64,000 bases of DNA from Pseudomonas putida (GCA_041879295.1 CP047152.1:873501-937500), one strand, 5' to 3'. Shown: positions 39,595 to 47,702, counted from the stretch's first letter. Notes: generated by a model from the sequence alone, not told the origin. Numbers and translations: made by a program.

Positions 39595-40078
39595 GCTGAT
39601 CGCCGCCAACAAGGCTGTCTCCATCGACTATACCCTGACCAACGACGCCGGGGAGACCATCGACAGCTCCGCCGGTGGCGCGCCGCTGGTTTACCTGCAC
39701 GGTGCCGGCAACATCATCCCGGGCCTGGAAAAAGCCCTGGAAGGCAAGCAGGCTGGTGACGAGTTGAACGTTTCCATCGAACCTGAAGAGGCCTATGGCG
39801 AGTACCTGGCCGAACTGGTCAGCACCCTGAACCGTAGCCTGTTCGAAGGTGTCGACGAGCTGGAAGTGGGCATGCAGTTCCACGCTTCGGCACCGGACGG
39901 CCAGATGCAGATCGTCACCATCCGCGACATCGACGGCGACGACGTTACCGTTGATGGCAACCACCCGCTGGCCGGTCAGCGCCTGACCTTCCAGGTCAAG
40001 GTTGTCAACGTGCGTGACGCCAGCGACGAAGAAATCGCTCACCGTCACATCCACGGTGAAGGTGGCCATCACCACTGA
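39593..40078 (+). CDS. slyD: FKBP-type peptidyl-prolyl isomerase
   Basis: SlyD catalyses proline cis-trans isomerisation and acts as a chaperone and metal carrier in the cytoplasm. The 161-residue protein shows VSIDYTLTNDAGETIDSS, GAGNIIPGLEKALEGKQAGD and the insert-in-flap region (EEAYGEYLAELVSTLNR). A His-rich tail (HRHIHGEGGHHH) for nickel binding ends the protein. The start is ATG 39593; its first bases overlap the divergent DUF3565 frame. Confidence 0.93.
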   Translation: MLIAANKAVSIDYTLTNDAGETIDSSAGGAPLVYLHGAGNIIPGLEKALEGKQAGDELNVSIEPEEAYGEYLAELVSTLNRSLFEGVDELEVGMQFHASAPDGQMQIVTIRDIDGDDVTVDGNHPLAGQRLTFQVKVVNVRDASDEEIAHRHIHGEGGHHH

Positions 40079-40106
40079 TTTTCTGCGCTAAGCTCAGAAA
40101 GTCGCC

Positions 40107-40170
40107 AGGCGCTCGGGCAAGCCGATTTGCCTTCCTACGGGAGGTGAACGGTTTGGACGAGCGCCTTTTT
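40107..40170 (+). terminator. Long hairpin terminator after slyD
   Basis: AGGCGCTCG (40107-40115) pairs with CGAGCGCCT (40158-40166), followed by a T5 tract; an inner TTCCTACGGGAGG can fold as well. It could be an intrinsic terminator for slyD or a small RNA with its own terminator. Confidence 0.6.
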
Positions 40171-40223
40171 AGTGGGCGAAATTCGCCTGCACGGCAACCG
40201 GGAACCTGAGAGGGGATTTCATC

Positions 40224-40706
40224 ATGAGTGCATTTCACGACCTGAAACTGGAAGCGCTGAACGGCGGAGAGCTGCCCCTCGCACCCTTCAAGGGCCAAGT
40301 GGTGCTGGTGGTCAACGTTGCCTCCAAATGTGGCCTGACGCCGCAATACAAGGCCCTGGAAAACCTCTACCAGATCTACAAGGACAAGGGTTTCAATGTG
40401 CTTGGCCTGCCGTGCAACCAGTTTGCGGGGCAGGAGCCGGGTAGCGAAAAGGAAATCCAGGACTTCTGCAGCCTCAACTACGGGGTCAGCTTCCCGCTGG
40501 GGGGCAAGCTGGAGGTCAACGGGCCGCAGCGCCATTCGCTGTACCGCCTGCTGGCAGGCGAGGGGGCCGAGTTCCCCGGTGACATTACCTGGAATTTCGA
40601 GAAGTTTCTGGTAGGCAAAGATGGCCGGGTGCTGGCGCGTTTTTCACCCCGCACGGCGCCGGATGACCCGGCAGTGGTGCAGGCCATTGAAAAAGCACTG
40701 GTCTGA
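40224..40706 (+). CDS. Glutathione peroxidase (thiol peroxidase type)
   Basis: The 160-residue enzyme reduces hydroperoxides. It has the peroxidatic Cys in VVNVASKCGLTPQYK (Cys36), the GPx segment LGLPCNQFAGQEPG, and the Trp/Asn of ITWNFEKFLV that complete the tetrad with a Gln. The Cys form (not selenocysteine) is usual in bacteria and often uses thioredoxin. The gene is monocistronic. Confidence 0.93.
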   Translation: MSAFHDLKLEALNGGELPLAPFKGQVVLVVNVASKCGLTPQYKALENLYQIYKDKGFNVLGLPCNQFAGQEPGSEKEIQDFCSLNYGVSFPLGGKLEVNGPQRHSLYRLLAGEGAEFPGDITWNFEKFLVGKDGRVLARFSPRTAPDDPAVVQAIEKALV

Positions 40707-40744
40707 ATAGTACCGGGCGCGATCATTGTGGCGCCTGCGAAGCC

Positions 40745-40766
40745 GAGCGCCGCCTGCGCGGCGCTC
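40745..40766. repeat. GAGCGCCGCC palindrome (same family as 35304 and 43485)
   Basis: A palindrome GAGCGCCGCC-TG-CGCGGCGCTC lies between the peroxidase gene and the convergent glycosyltransferase gene and shares its core with those at 35304, 43485 and 44732. It may act in transcription termination. Confidence 0.55.
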
Positions 40767-40770
40767 ACTC

Positions 40771-41961
40771 TCACAGGCGCTGCACATACTGCGTCGAACG
40801 ACCAGCCGCAGCACTGACATTTCGACAGGCGCTATCCAGATACTCCTCGAACTGCTCGACAATCGCCGGCCAGCCCTGGCGGCTGGCGTGTTGTCGCGCA
40901 TTCAGGCGTACCCTGCGCAACGTCTCTACTTCTTCCAGCAACCAGCAAGCCGCGTCGACAAACGCAGCCTGGTCCCCTGGCATGGCCAGCGCGCCGCTGT
41001 GGCCATGGCGAATATGCTGCGCTGCGGCTGCCTCGTCATAAGCAACCACCGCCAACCCTGAGGCCATGGCTTCGAGCACCACATTGCCAAAGGTCTCGGT
41101 CAGGCTCGGGAACAGGAACAGGTCGCCGCTGGCGTAGTGCTCGGCCAGTCGTTCACCGCGCTGGGCGCCGCAAAACACGGCGTCCGGTATCTGTTGTTCA
41201 AGGCTGGCGCGCTGAGGCCCGTCGCCGACCATGATCAGGCGCAGACGCTTCTGTGGATACGTCTTGCGTAATGCCTCAAAGCAAGGCCGTAGCAAGCCAA
41301 GGTTCTTTTCCGCCGCCAGCCGCCCGACGTGCAAGACGGCGATATCCTCCGGGCCTAGCCCCCAGCTTTCGCGCAAGGCCTGGCTACGTCGGGCCGGATT
41401 GAACAGGCAGGCATCGACCCCTCGTGCCAGCAGTTCCAGGCGCTCGAAACCGCGACGCTCAAGCTCCAGGCGCTGGCTGGCGCTCGGCACCAAGGTGATT
41501 GCCGTGCGCCGATGGAACCAGCGCAAGTAGTGGGTGAGCAGGCGCGCCAGCAGGCCAAGGCCGTACTGGCCGGAATACTGCGGGAAGTTGGTGTGGAAAC
41601 CACTGACCACCGCCACCCCCAGGCGACGGGCCGCACGAAGGGCGCTGAGCCCCAGCGGCCCCTCGGTGGCGATGTACAGTACATCCGGGCGCTGTCGGCG
41701 CCAGCGGCGCAACAGCTTGTGCATCGACACCTCGCCCCACTGCAAACCCGGGTAGCCAGGCAGCGCCCAACCACGGCACAGCATCAGGTGCGGGTCGTTG
41801 TGCGCGTGACCTTCGTCGGCCTGGCGCGGGCGCACCACCTCGACCTCATGGCCGCGCAGGCGCAACCCTTCACTGAGGCGGCCAAGGGTGTTGGCCACGC
41901 CGTTGATCTCGGGTGGGAAGGTTTCGCTGACCAGGGTGATGCGTAGCGCGGGTGTATTCAT
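40771..41961 (-). CDS. Family 1/4-type glycosyltransferase (MgtA/Agt-like)
   Basis: The 396-residue GT-B enzyme has the N-terminal SETFPPEINGVANTLGRL, the central HVGRLAAEKNL and the C-terminal nucleotide-sugar motif PSLTETFGNVVLEAMASG. It resembles mannosyl- or glucosyltransferases that modify diacylglycerol or glycolipids. I start at ATG 41961 (MNTPALRITLVSETF). A triple GTCAT repeat typical of PhoB sites lies upstream, so induction under phosphate starvation and a role in membrane lipid remodelling are plausible. Confidence 0.85.
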   Translation of the reverse strand: MNTPALRITLVSETFPPEINGVANTLGRLSEGLRLRGHEVEVVRPRQADEGHAHNDPHLMLCRGWALPGYPGLQWGEVSMHKLLRRWRRQRPDVLYIATEGPLGLSALRAARRLGVAVVSGFHTNFPQYSGQYGLGLLARLLTHYLRWFHRRTAITLVPSASQRLELERRGFERLELLARGVDACLFNPARRSQALRESWGLGPEDIAVLHVGRLAAEKNLGLLRPCFEALRKTYPQKRLRLIMVGDGPQRASLEQQIPDAVFCGAQRGERLAEHYASGDLFLFPSLTETFGNVVLEAMASGLAVVAYDEAAAAQHIRHGHSGALAMPGDQAAFVDAACWLLEEVETLRRVRLNARQHASRQGWPAIVEQFEEYLDSACRNVSAAAGRSTQYVQRL

Positions 41962-41993
41962 GACAAAAAGTTTCCGCCTGCCGGGTTGCGCTA

Positions 41994-42022
41994 ATGTGAC
42001 TGCCTTATGACGTAAATATGAC
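41994..42022 (-). promoter_or_regulatory. Pho-box-like triple direct repeat
   Basis: On the minus strand GTCATATTTAC, GTCATAAGGCA and GTCACAT repeat every 11 bp, close to the PhoB half-site TGTCAT pattern. It lies 33-61 bp upstream of the glycosyltransferase start. PhoB binding is inferred. Confidence 0.65.
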
Positions 42023-42139
42023 GCCTGATCGCCGGCATTTTTGCCTCTATGAATATTTCCTCGCACAGCACTCAAGAAGGTGTCGCCGGCAGCCGATGAA
42101 GATGCATTCGACTACGTGATGCGCTCCAGGAGAGCGGTG

Positions 42140-43456
42140 ATGTTCAACAACAAGCTCAAGCAAGAAATCCGGCAACTGCGCGAAGACCTGATGTCCATCG
42201 AACAGGTCAAGAGTAGTCTCGACAGCGAGATGCTGGTGCTGCAGCTCGACCCTCAGGGACGGATCGAGATGGTCAACGGCAACTTCGAGAGCGAGATGCT
42301 CTACCGTGCCGAACAATTGCTTGGACGCAATATCGAGGACATCGTCCCCGCCCACGTAAAGTCACTGGACTTCTACCAGCGCATGAAAAGCGCGATCAGC
42401 CGTGGCGAACACCTGAACGGTGCGTTCCGTCTTCTGCGCGGCAATGGTCAGGAAGCCTGGCTGCGCTCGATCCTGCAGCCGGTGAAGAACAGCGAGGGGC
42501 GCATCAAGTACTTCACCCTGCATTCCAGCGACCTCACCCGAACCATCGAGACCTCACGCGAGCACGAAAGCCTGATCAAGGCGCTGATGCGCTCTACTGC
42601 GGTGATCGAGTTCGACCTCGACGGCATCATTCTCACTGCCAACGAACGTTTCCTGGCCACCGTCGGTTATCGCCTGGAGCAGATTCGCGGTAAGCACCAC
42701 CGCATGTTCTGCGAACCGCAGGAGGTCAACTCGGCCGGCTACCAAGCGTTCTGGGACAGGCTACGCCGTGGCGAATATGTTGCCGAGCGCTTCAAGCGCA
42801 TCGATGCCCATGGTCGGGTGATCTGGCTGGAGGCCTCGTACAACCCGATCTTCGATGCCCACGATGTGCTGTACAAGGTGGTCAAGTTCGCCACCGTGAT
42901 CACCGATCAGGTCAACCAGGAGCAGGCAGTGGCCGAGGCGGCGGATGTCGCCTACAACACCTCGCTGGGTACCGATGTCAGTGCTCGCAAGGCCACCGAA
43001 GTGGTCACCCAGACTGTCACTGTGATGCGTGGCCTGGAGGCTTCGATGCAAGAGGCGGCCGACGGCATCCAGGCGCTGGATACCCAGTCGCGGGTGATCG
43101 GTTCGATCATCAAGACCATCAGCGACATTGCCGGGCAGACCAACCTGCTGGCCCTCAACGCGGCCATCGAAGCTGCCCGCGCGGGCGAGCAAGGGCGGGG
43201 CTTTGCCGTCGTTGCCGACGAAGTGCGCCAGCTGGCCTCTCGCACCAGCACCGCGACCGAAGAAATCGCCCGGGTGGTACAGCAGAACGAACAACTGGCG
43301 CAGGCGGCAGTGTCGATCATCGATACCAGCAAGCGCCAGGCCGAACAGGGGCTGGCGCTGGCGGATGAGACGGGCAGCGTGATTGTCGAGATCCAGGACG
43401 GGGCGAAGCGGGTAGTGGACGTAGTGGGGCAGTTTTCCAGCCGGCTGAGTCTTTGA
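42140..43456 (+). CDS. Soluble PAS-PAS methyl-accepting chemotaxis protein (BdlA-like)
   Basis: The 438-residue protein has two PAS domains (about residues 20-130 and 140-260) and a C-terminal MCP signalling domain with [20 protein letters not shown] and [19 protein letters not shown]. It has no transmembrane segment, as in BdlA, which senses redox or energy state and promotes biofilm dispersal. I start at ATG 42140 ([13 protein letters not shown]) behind AGGAGAG; an upstream in-frame codon at 42080 gives an unlikely extension. Its 3' end is partly duplicated at 44.6-44.8 kb. Confidence 0.88.
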   Translation: MFNNKLKQEIRQLREDLMSIEQVKSSLDSEMLVLQLDPQGRIEMVNGNFESEMLYRAEQLLGRNIEDIVPAHVKSLDFYQRMKSAISRGEHLNGAFRLLRGNGQEAWLRSILQPVKNSEGRIKYFTLHSSDLTRTIETSREHESLIKALMRSTAVIEFDLDGIILTANERFLATVGYRLEQIRGKHHRMFCEPQEVNSAGYQAFWDRLRRGEYVAERFKRIDAHGRVIWLEASYNPIFDAHDVLYKVVKFATVITDQVNQEQAVAEAADVAYNTSLGTDVSARKATEVVTQTVTVMRGLEASMQEAADGIQALDTQSRVIGSIIKTISDIAGQTNLLALNAAIEAARAGEQGRGFAVVADEVRQLASRTSTATEEIARVVQQNEQLAQAAVSIIDTSKRQAEQGLALADETGSVIVEIQDGAKRVVDVVGQFSSRLSL

Positions 43457-43570
43457 TATGGCTTGGGGTTTGTAATGGCCATGGGATCGAGCTTCGCCTG
43501 CGCGGCGCTCGATCTCAAGAACGATAAAAATTTCAGCCTTACTCACGCTAGCAACTGAACAGCTGAACTT
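43412..43570 (+). repeat. Duplicated segment, copy A (chemoreceptor 3' end and downstream DNA)
   Basis: This segment, the last 15 codons of the chemoreceptor gene plus about 110 bp beyond its stop, recurs with some divergence at 44672-44818. Shared blocks include GTAATGGCCATGGGATCGAG and GCGGCGCTCGATCT, followed by AGAACGATAAAAAT and AGCAGCTGAACTT-like ends. Confidence 0.8.
43485..43514. repeat. GATCGAGC...GCTCGATC palindrome
   Basis: Outer arms GATCGAGC and GCTCGATC enclose a GC-rich core; the same element occurs at 44732-44761 and, as part of a larger unit, at 35304. Confidence 0.6.
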
Positions 43571-43680
43571 CGCCGAGCATGCCGGAAACGAAGGCGCACT
43601 TTCCTACAACTGACTCAGAAACCTCCGATCCGAATCCATGATGGGATTTCCCCCTGCACACGTTGTCAGGGAGACACCTC

Positions 43681-43980
43681 ATGTACCTGGATTACCTCGT
43701 GCCCTCATGGCACGAGATCGAGTCACGTGTCATCGCCATGGTGGGCTACCCAAGCGGTGGCCAGTTCCGCACCGGCCTCAATGAAGAGGTCGCCTCGCTG
43801 GGCCTCAACCTGCGCCGGGTCGACGCTGTCCGCACAGCCTTCCACCAGGCTGAATGGCAGGCGGCGCACATGCTACGCCAGCGCTTCGCTGACCTCGACA
43901 TCAACAGCATTAAAGAAAGCGGCCGAAAGGGTACCGCTGGAGTTCAGAGGCTCAATCCGCATGAATGTCAAATTACATAA
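43681..43980 (+). CDS. Hypothetical protein, probably chimeric with a toxin 3' remnant
   Basis: The 99-residue frame starts MYLDYLVPSWHEIESRVIAM behind AGGGAGA and shows no domain I know. From about base 43905 the composition changes. There the next frame reads ALKKAAERVPLEFRGS and ends MNVKLHKC at 43987, 15 bp before the immunity gene. That tail resembles the end of Ntox15-type toxins. The annotated frame may thus be a host gene fragment fused to toxin DNA out of frame. Confidence 0.4.
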   Translation: MYLDYLVPSWHEIESRVIAMVGYPSGGQFRTGLNEEVASLGLNLRRVDAVRTAFHQAEWQAAHMLRQRFADLDINSIKESGRKGTAGVQRLNPHECQIT

Positions 43981-43987
43981 GTGCTAA
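43905..43987 (+). pseudogene. Possible C-terminal remnant of an Ntox15-type toxin
   Basis: In the frame ending at TAA 43987 the translation ALKKAAERVPLEFRGS...MNVKLHKC ends 15 bp before the first Tdi1-like immunity gene, where a type VI DNase effector normally ends. The resemblance to Ntox15 C-termini is from memory of the family, and no effector start or catalytic region is present. Confidence 0.35.
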
Positions 43988-44002
43988 GGTGAGAAGGTTG
44001 AA

Positions 44003-44626
44003 ATGGATAAAGTATTTGCCAATTTGATTGAGAATTTCGGTCCGCCGATTGACCGCCGGGAAGTACCTGGCTCCACAATCGAAAAATACAGAGACAAGCT
44101 TCCTCCCAAGCTTTTGGAATATTGGTCCGAGCATGGGTGGGGGGGCTACGGTGAGGGCATATTCTGGCTAGTCAATCCGCAAGAATATGACGCCGTAGTT
44201 TCCTGTTGGATTGCAGGCACGGCACTTGCTTCGTACGACAACTATCATTTGGTTGCGAGAAGTGCCTTCGGAGACTTGTACCTTTGGGGAGAGAAAACTG
44301 GCTTTTCATTGGAGATAACAAGCGTGGGCTCTCAGTACATATTTTATCGAACTGAGTTCACAAAGGAACAACTAAATACTGAGCTTCAAGGCTTTATTTT
44401 GTCAAGAGAAGTGGAGTCAATGGATTTCAATGGTCTCTTCAATCCCGCCAAGGAAAAACTGGGTAGACTTAAACATGACGAGATGTACGGCTTTTTCCCC
44501 GCGCTCATGCTGGGCGGGGCTGACTCCCTGCAACATCTTAAAAAAGTCAGCGCTGTTGAACACTTGATCTTTCTGGCGCAATTGACAGATCTTCAACCTT
44601 ACTCCTTTTCCGAGCAGCCAGATTAA
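44003..44626 (+). CDS. Type VI immunity protein, Tdi1-like (GAD-like + DUF1851)
   Basis: The 207-residue protein has an N-terminal GAD-like domain (PKLLEYWSEHGWGGYGEGIF) and a C-terminal DUF1851 (FNPAKEKLGRLKHDEMYGFF). This architecture is that of Tdi1, the immunity protein against the Agrobacterium DNase effector Tde1 (Ntox15). The gene is more AT-rich than its surroundings, which suggests transfer. GAAGG precedes the ATG by 5 nt. No complete toxin gene lies next to it, so it is an orphan. A paralogue lies 0.4 kb downstream, broken by an IS. Confidence 0.82.
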   Translation: MDKVFANLIENFGPPIDRREVPGSTIEKYRDKLPPKLLEYWSEHGWGGYGEGIFWLVNPQEYDAVVSCWIAGTALASYDNYHLVARSAFGDLYLWGEKTGFSLEITSVGSQYIFYRTEFTKEQLNTELQGFILSREVESMDFNGLFNPAKEKLGRLKHDEMYGFFPALMLGGADSLQHLKKVSAVEHLIFLAQLTDLQPYSFSEQPD

Positions 44627-44635
44627 TGCCGCAGT

Positions 44636-44713
44636 CAACCAGCACCGCCACCGAGGAAATCGCCCGGGTGATGGACGTGGTGGAACAGTTTTCCAGTCGG
44701 TTGAGTCTTTGAT
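44636..44713 (+). pseudogene. Chemoreceptor 3' fragment (internally deleted copy)
   Basis: The translation [25 protein letters not shown] joins two parts of the MCP domain at 42.1-43.5 kb (bases 43244-43277 and 43412-43456) with the intervening 45 codons deleted. It is a non-functional duplicate that sits between the two immunity genes. Confidence 0.75.
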
Positions 44714-44818
44714 AATTTGTAATGGCCATGGGATCGAGTTTCGCCTGCGCGGCGCTCGATCTAAAGAACGATAAAAATCTCCAGCCCCACCCACGGTAAC
44801 AACTGAGCAGCTGAACTT
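44672..44818 (+). repeat. Duplicated segment, copy B
   Basis: Diverged second copy of 43412-43570, including the GATCGAG palindrome (44732-44761). The two copies flank the first immunity gene, which is the arrangement expected for a cassette gained by recombination or tandem duplication. Confidence 0.8.
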
Positions 44819-44941
44819 CTAAGTTACAGGAGAGAATTCAGAGATCTTATGATAGCTATGAATGCCATTGAAGCTAGAAAGCTCTCGGTGAAGCAGGCAA
44901 AGGAAACCCTGTCATCTCTAGCAGCTTTGCACAATCCATGA
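44813..44941 (+). pseudogene. Ntox15-like toxin fragment truncated at the HxxD motif
   Basis: The frame reads ELLSYRREFRDLMIAMNAIE, then LSVKQAKETLSSLAALHNP followed by TGA. Ntox15 DNases have a catalytic HxxD, usually in a context like LHxPD. Here the fragment contains His-Asn-Pro and stops exactly where the Asp should follow. The broken second immunity gene starts 25 bp further on. It lacks any trafficking domain. The assignment is inferred from context and motif memory. Confidence 0.5.
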
Positions 44942-45010
44942 ATGCTAGTCGCTTGAGGTTTTCGCCGTGGATGAGGTTTTTTCCCTGTTTGTAGAGCAAG
45001 TTGGTGAGCC

Positions 45011-45018
45011 GTTTTTTC
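45011..45018 (+). repeat. Target site duplication, left copy (GTTTTTTC)
   Basis: The 8 bp GTTTTTTC directly abut the left IS end and recur at 47084-47091, as expected for IS66-family transposition. Confidence 0.85.
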
Positions 45019-45063
45019 GAGTGCGATCCATGAACCCCACCTTCTAAAAGATAGGGCCTCAGC

Positions 45064-46620
45064 TTACCGTGGTATCTCTGGCGAGCAGTTCCATGGCAGC
45101 AAGGCTTCGTAGTCTGAGACCGACGACGCATACGGCAGGCGCTCAAGTACGTGGCGCAGCCACGTATAGGGCTCCTGGCCGTTGACCTTGGCGGTCTCGA
45201 CCAAGCTGTATATCTGCGCACTTGCCGTGGCGCCCTTGGGCGTGTCACTGAACAGCCAAGCCTTGCGCCCAATGACAAACGGTTTTATCGCACGCTCTGC
45301 CAGGTTGTTGTCGATTGGCAAATGGCCCGCTTCGACATACCGTTCCAGGCGGCGCCAGTTGTTTGCCAGGTAATGCACCGCCTTGCCCAATACGCTTTGC
45401 GGCGTCACCTGGGCGTACGTCTTGTCCAGCCAGCTTTTCAGCTGACCGAGGATCGGTAAGCTTCTTTCCTGGCGACCGATGAACCGCTGTTCGTCGCTGA
45501 CCTCCTTGAGGTCGCGCTCGATGTCATACAGCTTATTGATCATCGTCAGCGCCACATCGGCTCGTCCGGTCTTACCCTTGGGCTGCACCTTTTGTGCTTC
45601 GACGAACTTGCGGCGCGCGTGAACCATGCATGCCAGTCGCTCGATACCGGGCTGCAACGCCAAAGCGTTGTAACCCGCATAATCGTCGGTCATCACATAG
45701 CCGCGATAGCCTTGCAGCAGACGCAATGGTACTTCCTGCGCACGGCTGGTGGTGTAGTCGAACAGCACAACTTGTCGATCAGGCGGGCCACTGGCTTGCA
45801 CCCACATCCAGGATTGGCTGGTCGGGTCTCGATCCGGTTCTTTCAACACCTGGACGCGGGTCTCATCGCAATGAATCACCGGACTTTCCAGCAGCCGATC
45901 ACGCATCAGGTTCAACAGCGGCTGGAAGTATTTACTGCACTGGATCACCCAACGCGCCAGGGTTTGTCGTGGAATCTCGATGCCGTGGCGGGACAGCACA
46001 CTTTCAAACCTGTGTAGCGGCAAGCCATCGACGTACTTGGTCGTCAGCAGCATGGCCAGCACGCTTGGGCTGGCCATGCTTTTTTCGATTAACTGGGCGG
46101 GCTTGTCAGCAGTGACAGGAGCAGTCTCGCAACCACGGCAGCCATAGATCTTGCGCACGTGTTTGAGTACGCGGATCTGCATCGGCACGATATCGAGCTG
46201 CTCGCTGGTTTCTTCGCCGATGACATGCTTGCGGCAACCGCAGGCGCAGGTCAGTTCGTGTTCGGGCAACTCATGGATAACTTCGATACGTGGCAGATTA
46301 GCCGCCAATGACTTGCGCTTGCCACGGCGCTTGACCGGGACAACGACTTCTTCATTGGCATCATCGACTACAGCCAGCAGAGGGTCATTTTCCGCTTCAT
46401 CGAACATGGCCAGTTGCGGCGTTTTGGGATCGACGGTTTGCTCGGACTTGCGGCCAAAGAAACGGTCACGCCATAACTTGATTTGTTCTTTCAGATCGTC
46501 AATTTGGACGATGTGGGCCTGATTGACTTCCTGCTCGCGCAAACGGGCAGCATAGCTCTCAAGCAATAATTGCTTGAGCAGGGCAGGATCGTCTGGGAGA
46601 TTGTCGGGCACGGAAATCAT
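45064..46620 (-). CDS. tnpC: IS66-family transposase
   Basis: The 518-residue transposase has an N-terminal coiled region ([20 protein letters not shown]), a zinc-binding segment (TCACGCRKH and CRGCET) and a DDE catalytic core. The acidic residues lie in [20 protein letters not shown] and [18 protein letters not shown]. The start [20 protein letters not shown] is usual. It appears intact and full length. Confidence 0.95.
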   Translation of the reverse strand: MISVPDNLPDDPALLKQLLLESYAARLREQEVNQAHIVQIDDLKEQIKLWRDRFFGRKSEQTVDPKTPQLAMFDEAENDPLLAVVDDANEEVVVPVKRRGKRKSLAANLPRIEVIHELPEHELTCACGCRKHVIGEETSEQLDIVPMQIRVLKHVRKIYGCRGCETAPVTADKPAQLIEKSMASPSVLAMLLTTKYVDGLPLHRFESVLSRHGIEIPRQTLARWVIQCSKYFQPLLNLMRDRLLESPVIHCDETRVQVLKEPDRDPTSQSWMWVQASGPPDRQVVLFDYTTSRAQEVPLRLLQGYRGYVMTDDYAGYNALALQPGIERLACMVHARRKFVEAQKVQPKGKTGRADVALTMINKLYDIERDLKEVSDEQRFIGRQERSLPILGQLKSWLDKTYAQVTPQSVLGKAVHYLANNWRRLERYVEAGHLPIDNNLAERAIKPFVIGRKAWLFSDTPKGATASAQIYSLVETAKVNGQEPYTWLRHVLERLPYASSVSDYEALLPWNCSPEIPR

Positions 46621-46638
46621 GCCGCGGATTATACCGGG

Positions 46639-46998
46639 TCAGGCGACGTAGCGCGGAGTCAAAACCTGATGAGGACGGTTGCGCCAAAGGTCGAAACCGT
46701 CGAGCAGCCAATTGAGTTCTTGGACGGTCAGGACAATCGCTTCGTCGCTGGGCTCAGGCGACATTTTGAAGCGCTCGGCTTCCAGGCGCTTGAGCCAGAG
46801 GCAGAAGCCGTTGCGCTCCCAGTACAACACTTTGATCCGATTACGCGCCTTGTTGAGGAAGACGAAGAGCACGGGGTCGAACACGGCGACTTTGATATCC
46901 AGTTCTACCAAGGCAGTAAGGCCGTCGATGGACTTTCGAAAGTCCACAGGCTTGGGGTAGAGGTAGACTTTTTCGACTTTGCTGTCGGGGCGCATCAT
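46639..46998 (-). CDS. tnpB: IS66 accessory protein TnpB (IS66 Orf2)
   Basis: The 119-residue protein has the IS66 Orf2 core YLYPKPVDFRKSIDGLTALV and LFVFLNKARNRIKVLYWERN. I start at ATG 46998 (MMRPDSKVEKVYL) because of the upstream GGAG; the frame is open to 47079, through the IS end. It is 18 bp upstream of tnpC and needed for IS66 transposition. Confidence 0.9.
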   Translation of the reverse strand: MMRPDSKVEKVYLYPKPVDFRKSIDGLTALVELDIKVAVFDPVLFVFLNKARNRIKVLYWERNGFCLWLKRLEAERFKMSPEPSDEAIVLTVQELNWLLDGFDLWRNRPHQVLTPRYVA

Positions 46999-47083
46999 GC
47001 AGGGCTGGCTCCAGAAGGAAATCGGGAGCACAGCATCGGGCATCAGGTAAGCGCTTTGAATGTGGGGTTCATGGAGCACTTAC

Positions 47084-47091
47084 GTTTTTTC
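47084..47091 (+). repeat. Target site duplication, right copy (GTTTTTTC)
   Basis: Identical to 45011-45018 and directly adjoining the right inverted repeat of the IS66 element; the reading frame of the immunity gene resumes within it. Confidence 0.85.
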
Positions 47092-47670
47092 GACAGGAGG
47101 TTCCTCCCTCAAGTCTGGATCGATACAGAGGCATCTTGCCGAACAAATTGTTAGCGTATTGGAGTGAGCACGGTTGGTGCGGGTATGGTGACGGGATATT
47201 TTGGACTGTCAATCCCCAGGAATATGAAGGGGTAACTGCCTCGCTTATCGAAGGCACAATATTGGAGAAGCGAGATAGATACCACCTTATCGCTCGCGGC
47301 GCATTTGGTGACCTGTATCTCTTTGGAGAGCAAACGGGTTTCTCAGTAAAGATTTTGGCTCATATTTCACGATACAGGGGCAGTGAATATGAGTTGACGG
47401 CGGCGGATATGGACAGGGAAGTGCAAGGTTTCTTCCTTGGCAAAGAGAAGGCGTCTGTTGACTTTGATGGCATGTTCGAGCCAGCAAAGAAAAAACTGGG
47501 TATGCTAAAGCATGATGAAATGTATGGGTTCGTTCCAGCCTTGGCGTTCGGCGGGTCAAGCGATCTTGCTAACCTCGAGAAGGTTAAGGCAGTGGAGCAT
47601 CTAATACTGCTTTCTCAGATTGCCACCCTCGAACCCTACAGTTTCTCCGACTTCTAAAAAAACAATCTGC

Positions 47671-47694
47671 AAAAAGGGGCTGCCCTGCAGCCCC
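47671..47694 (-). terminator. Rho-independent terminator of cysZ
   Basis: On the minus strand GGGGCTG-CAGGG-CAGCCCC is followed by TTTTT, 9 bp after the cysZ stop. Confidence 0.85.
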
Positions 47695-47702
47695 ACGCTC
47701 CT

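Larger units (their letters stand above)
45019..47083 (-). mobile_element. IS66-family insertion sequence, 2,065 bp, two-gene form
   Basis: The element carries tnpB and tnpC on the minus strand. Its ends are 26-bp imperfect inverted repeats sharing TCCATGAACCCCAC (left 45019-45044, right 47058-47083 as complement). It is flanked by the 8-bp direct repeat GTTTTTTC. A separate tnpA is not visible: only about 85 bp separate the tnpB start from the right end. The element appears complete and inserted recently, since both duplication copies are identical. Confidence 0.9.
44967..47657 (+). pseudogene. Second Tdi1-like immunity gene, interrupted by IS66 element
   Basis: Bases 44967-45018 and 47092-47657, joined across the IS with one copy of the target duplication removed, give a continuous 205-codon frame. 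It starts with GTG (VDEVFSLFVEQVGEPFFRQE) and continues through PNKLLAYWSEHGWCGYGDG to SFSDF. It aligns end to end with the intact paralogue at 44003 (MDKVFANLIENFGPPIDRRE). GAGG lies 9 nt before the GTG. The gene was intact before insertion. An apparent TTG start at 47136 is an artefact of the split. Confidence 0.88.

Noticed and set aside
47136..47657. 173-residue free-standing immunity protein starting with TTG
   Set aside because: The frame is the 3' part of a gene split by the IS. Homology continues upstream through the target duplication and resumes at 44967.
43412..47700. Integrative element or prophage
   Set aside because: No integrase, att site or phage gene was seen; the island is explained by duplication, toxin-immunity remnants and one IS.
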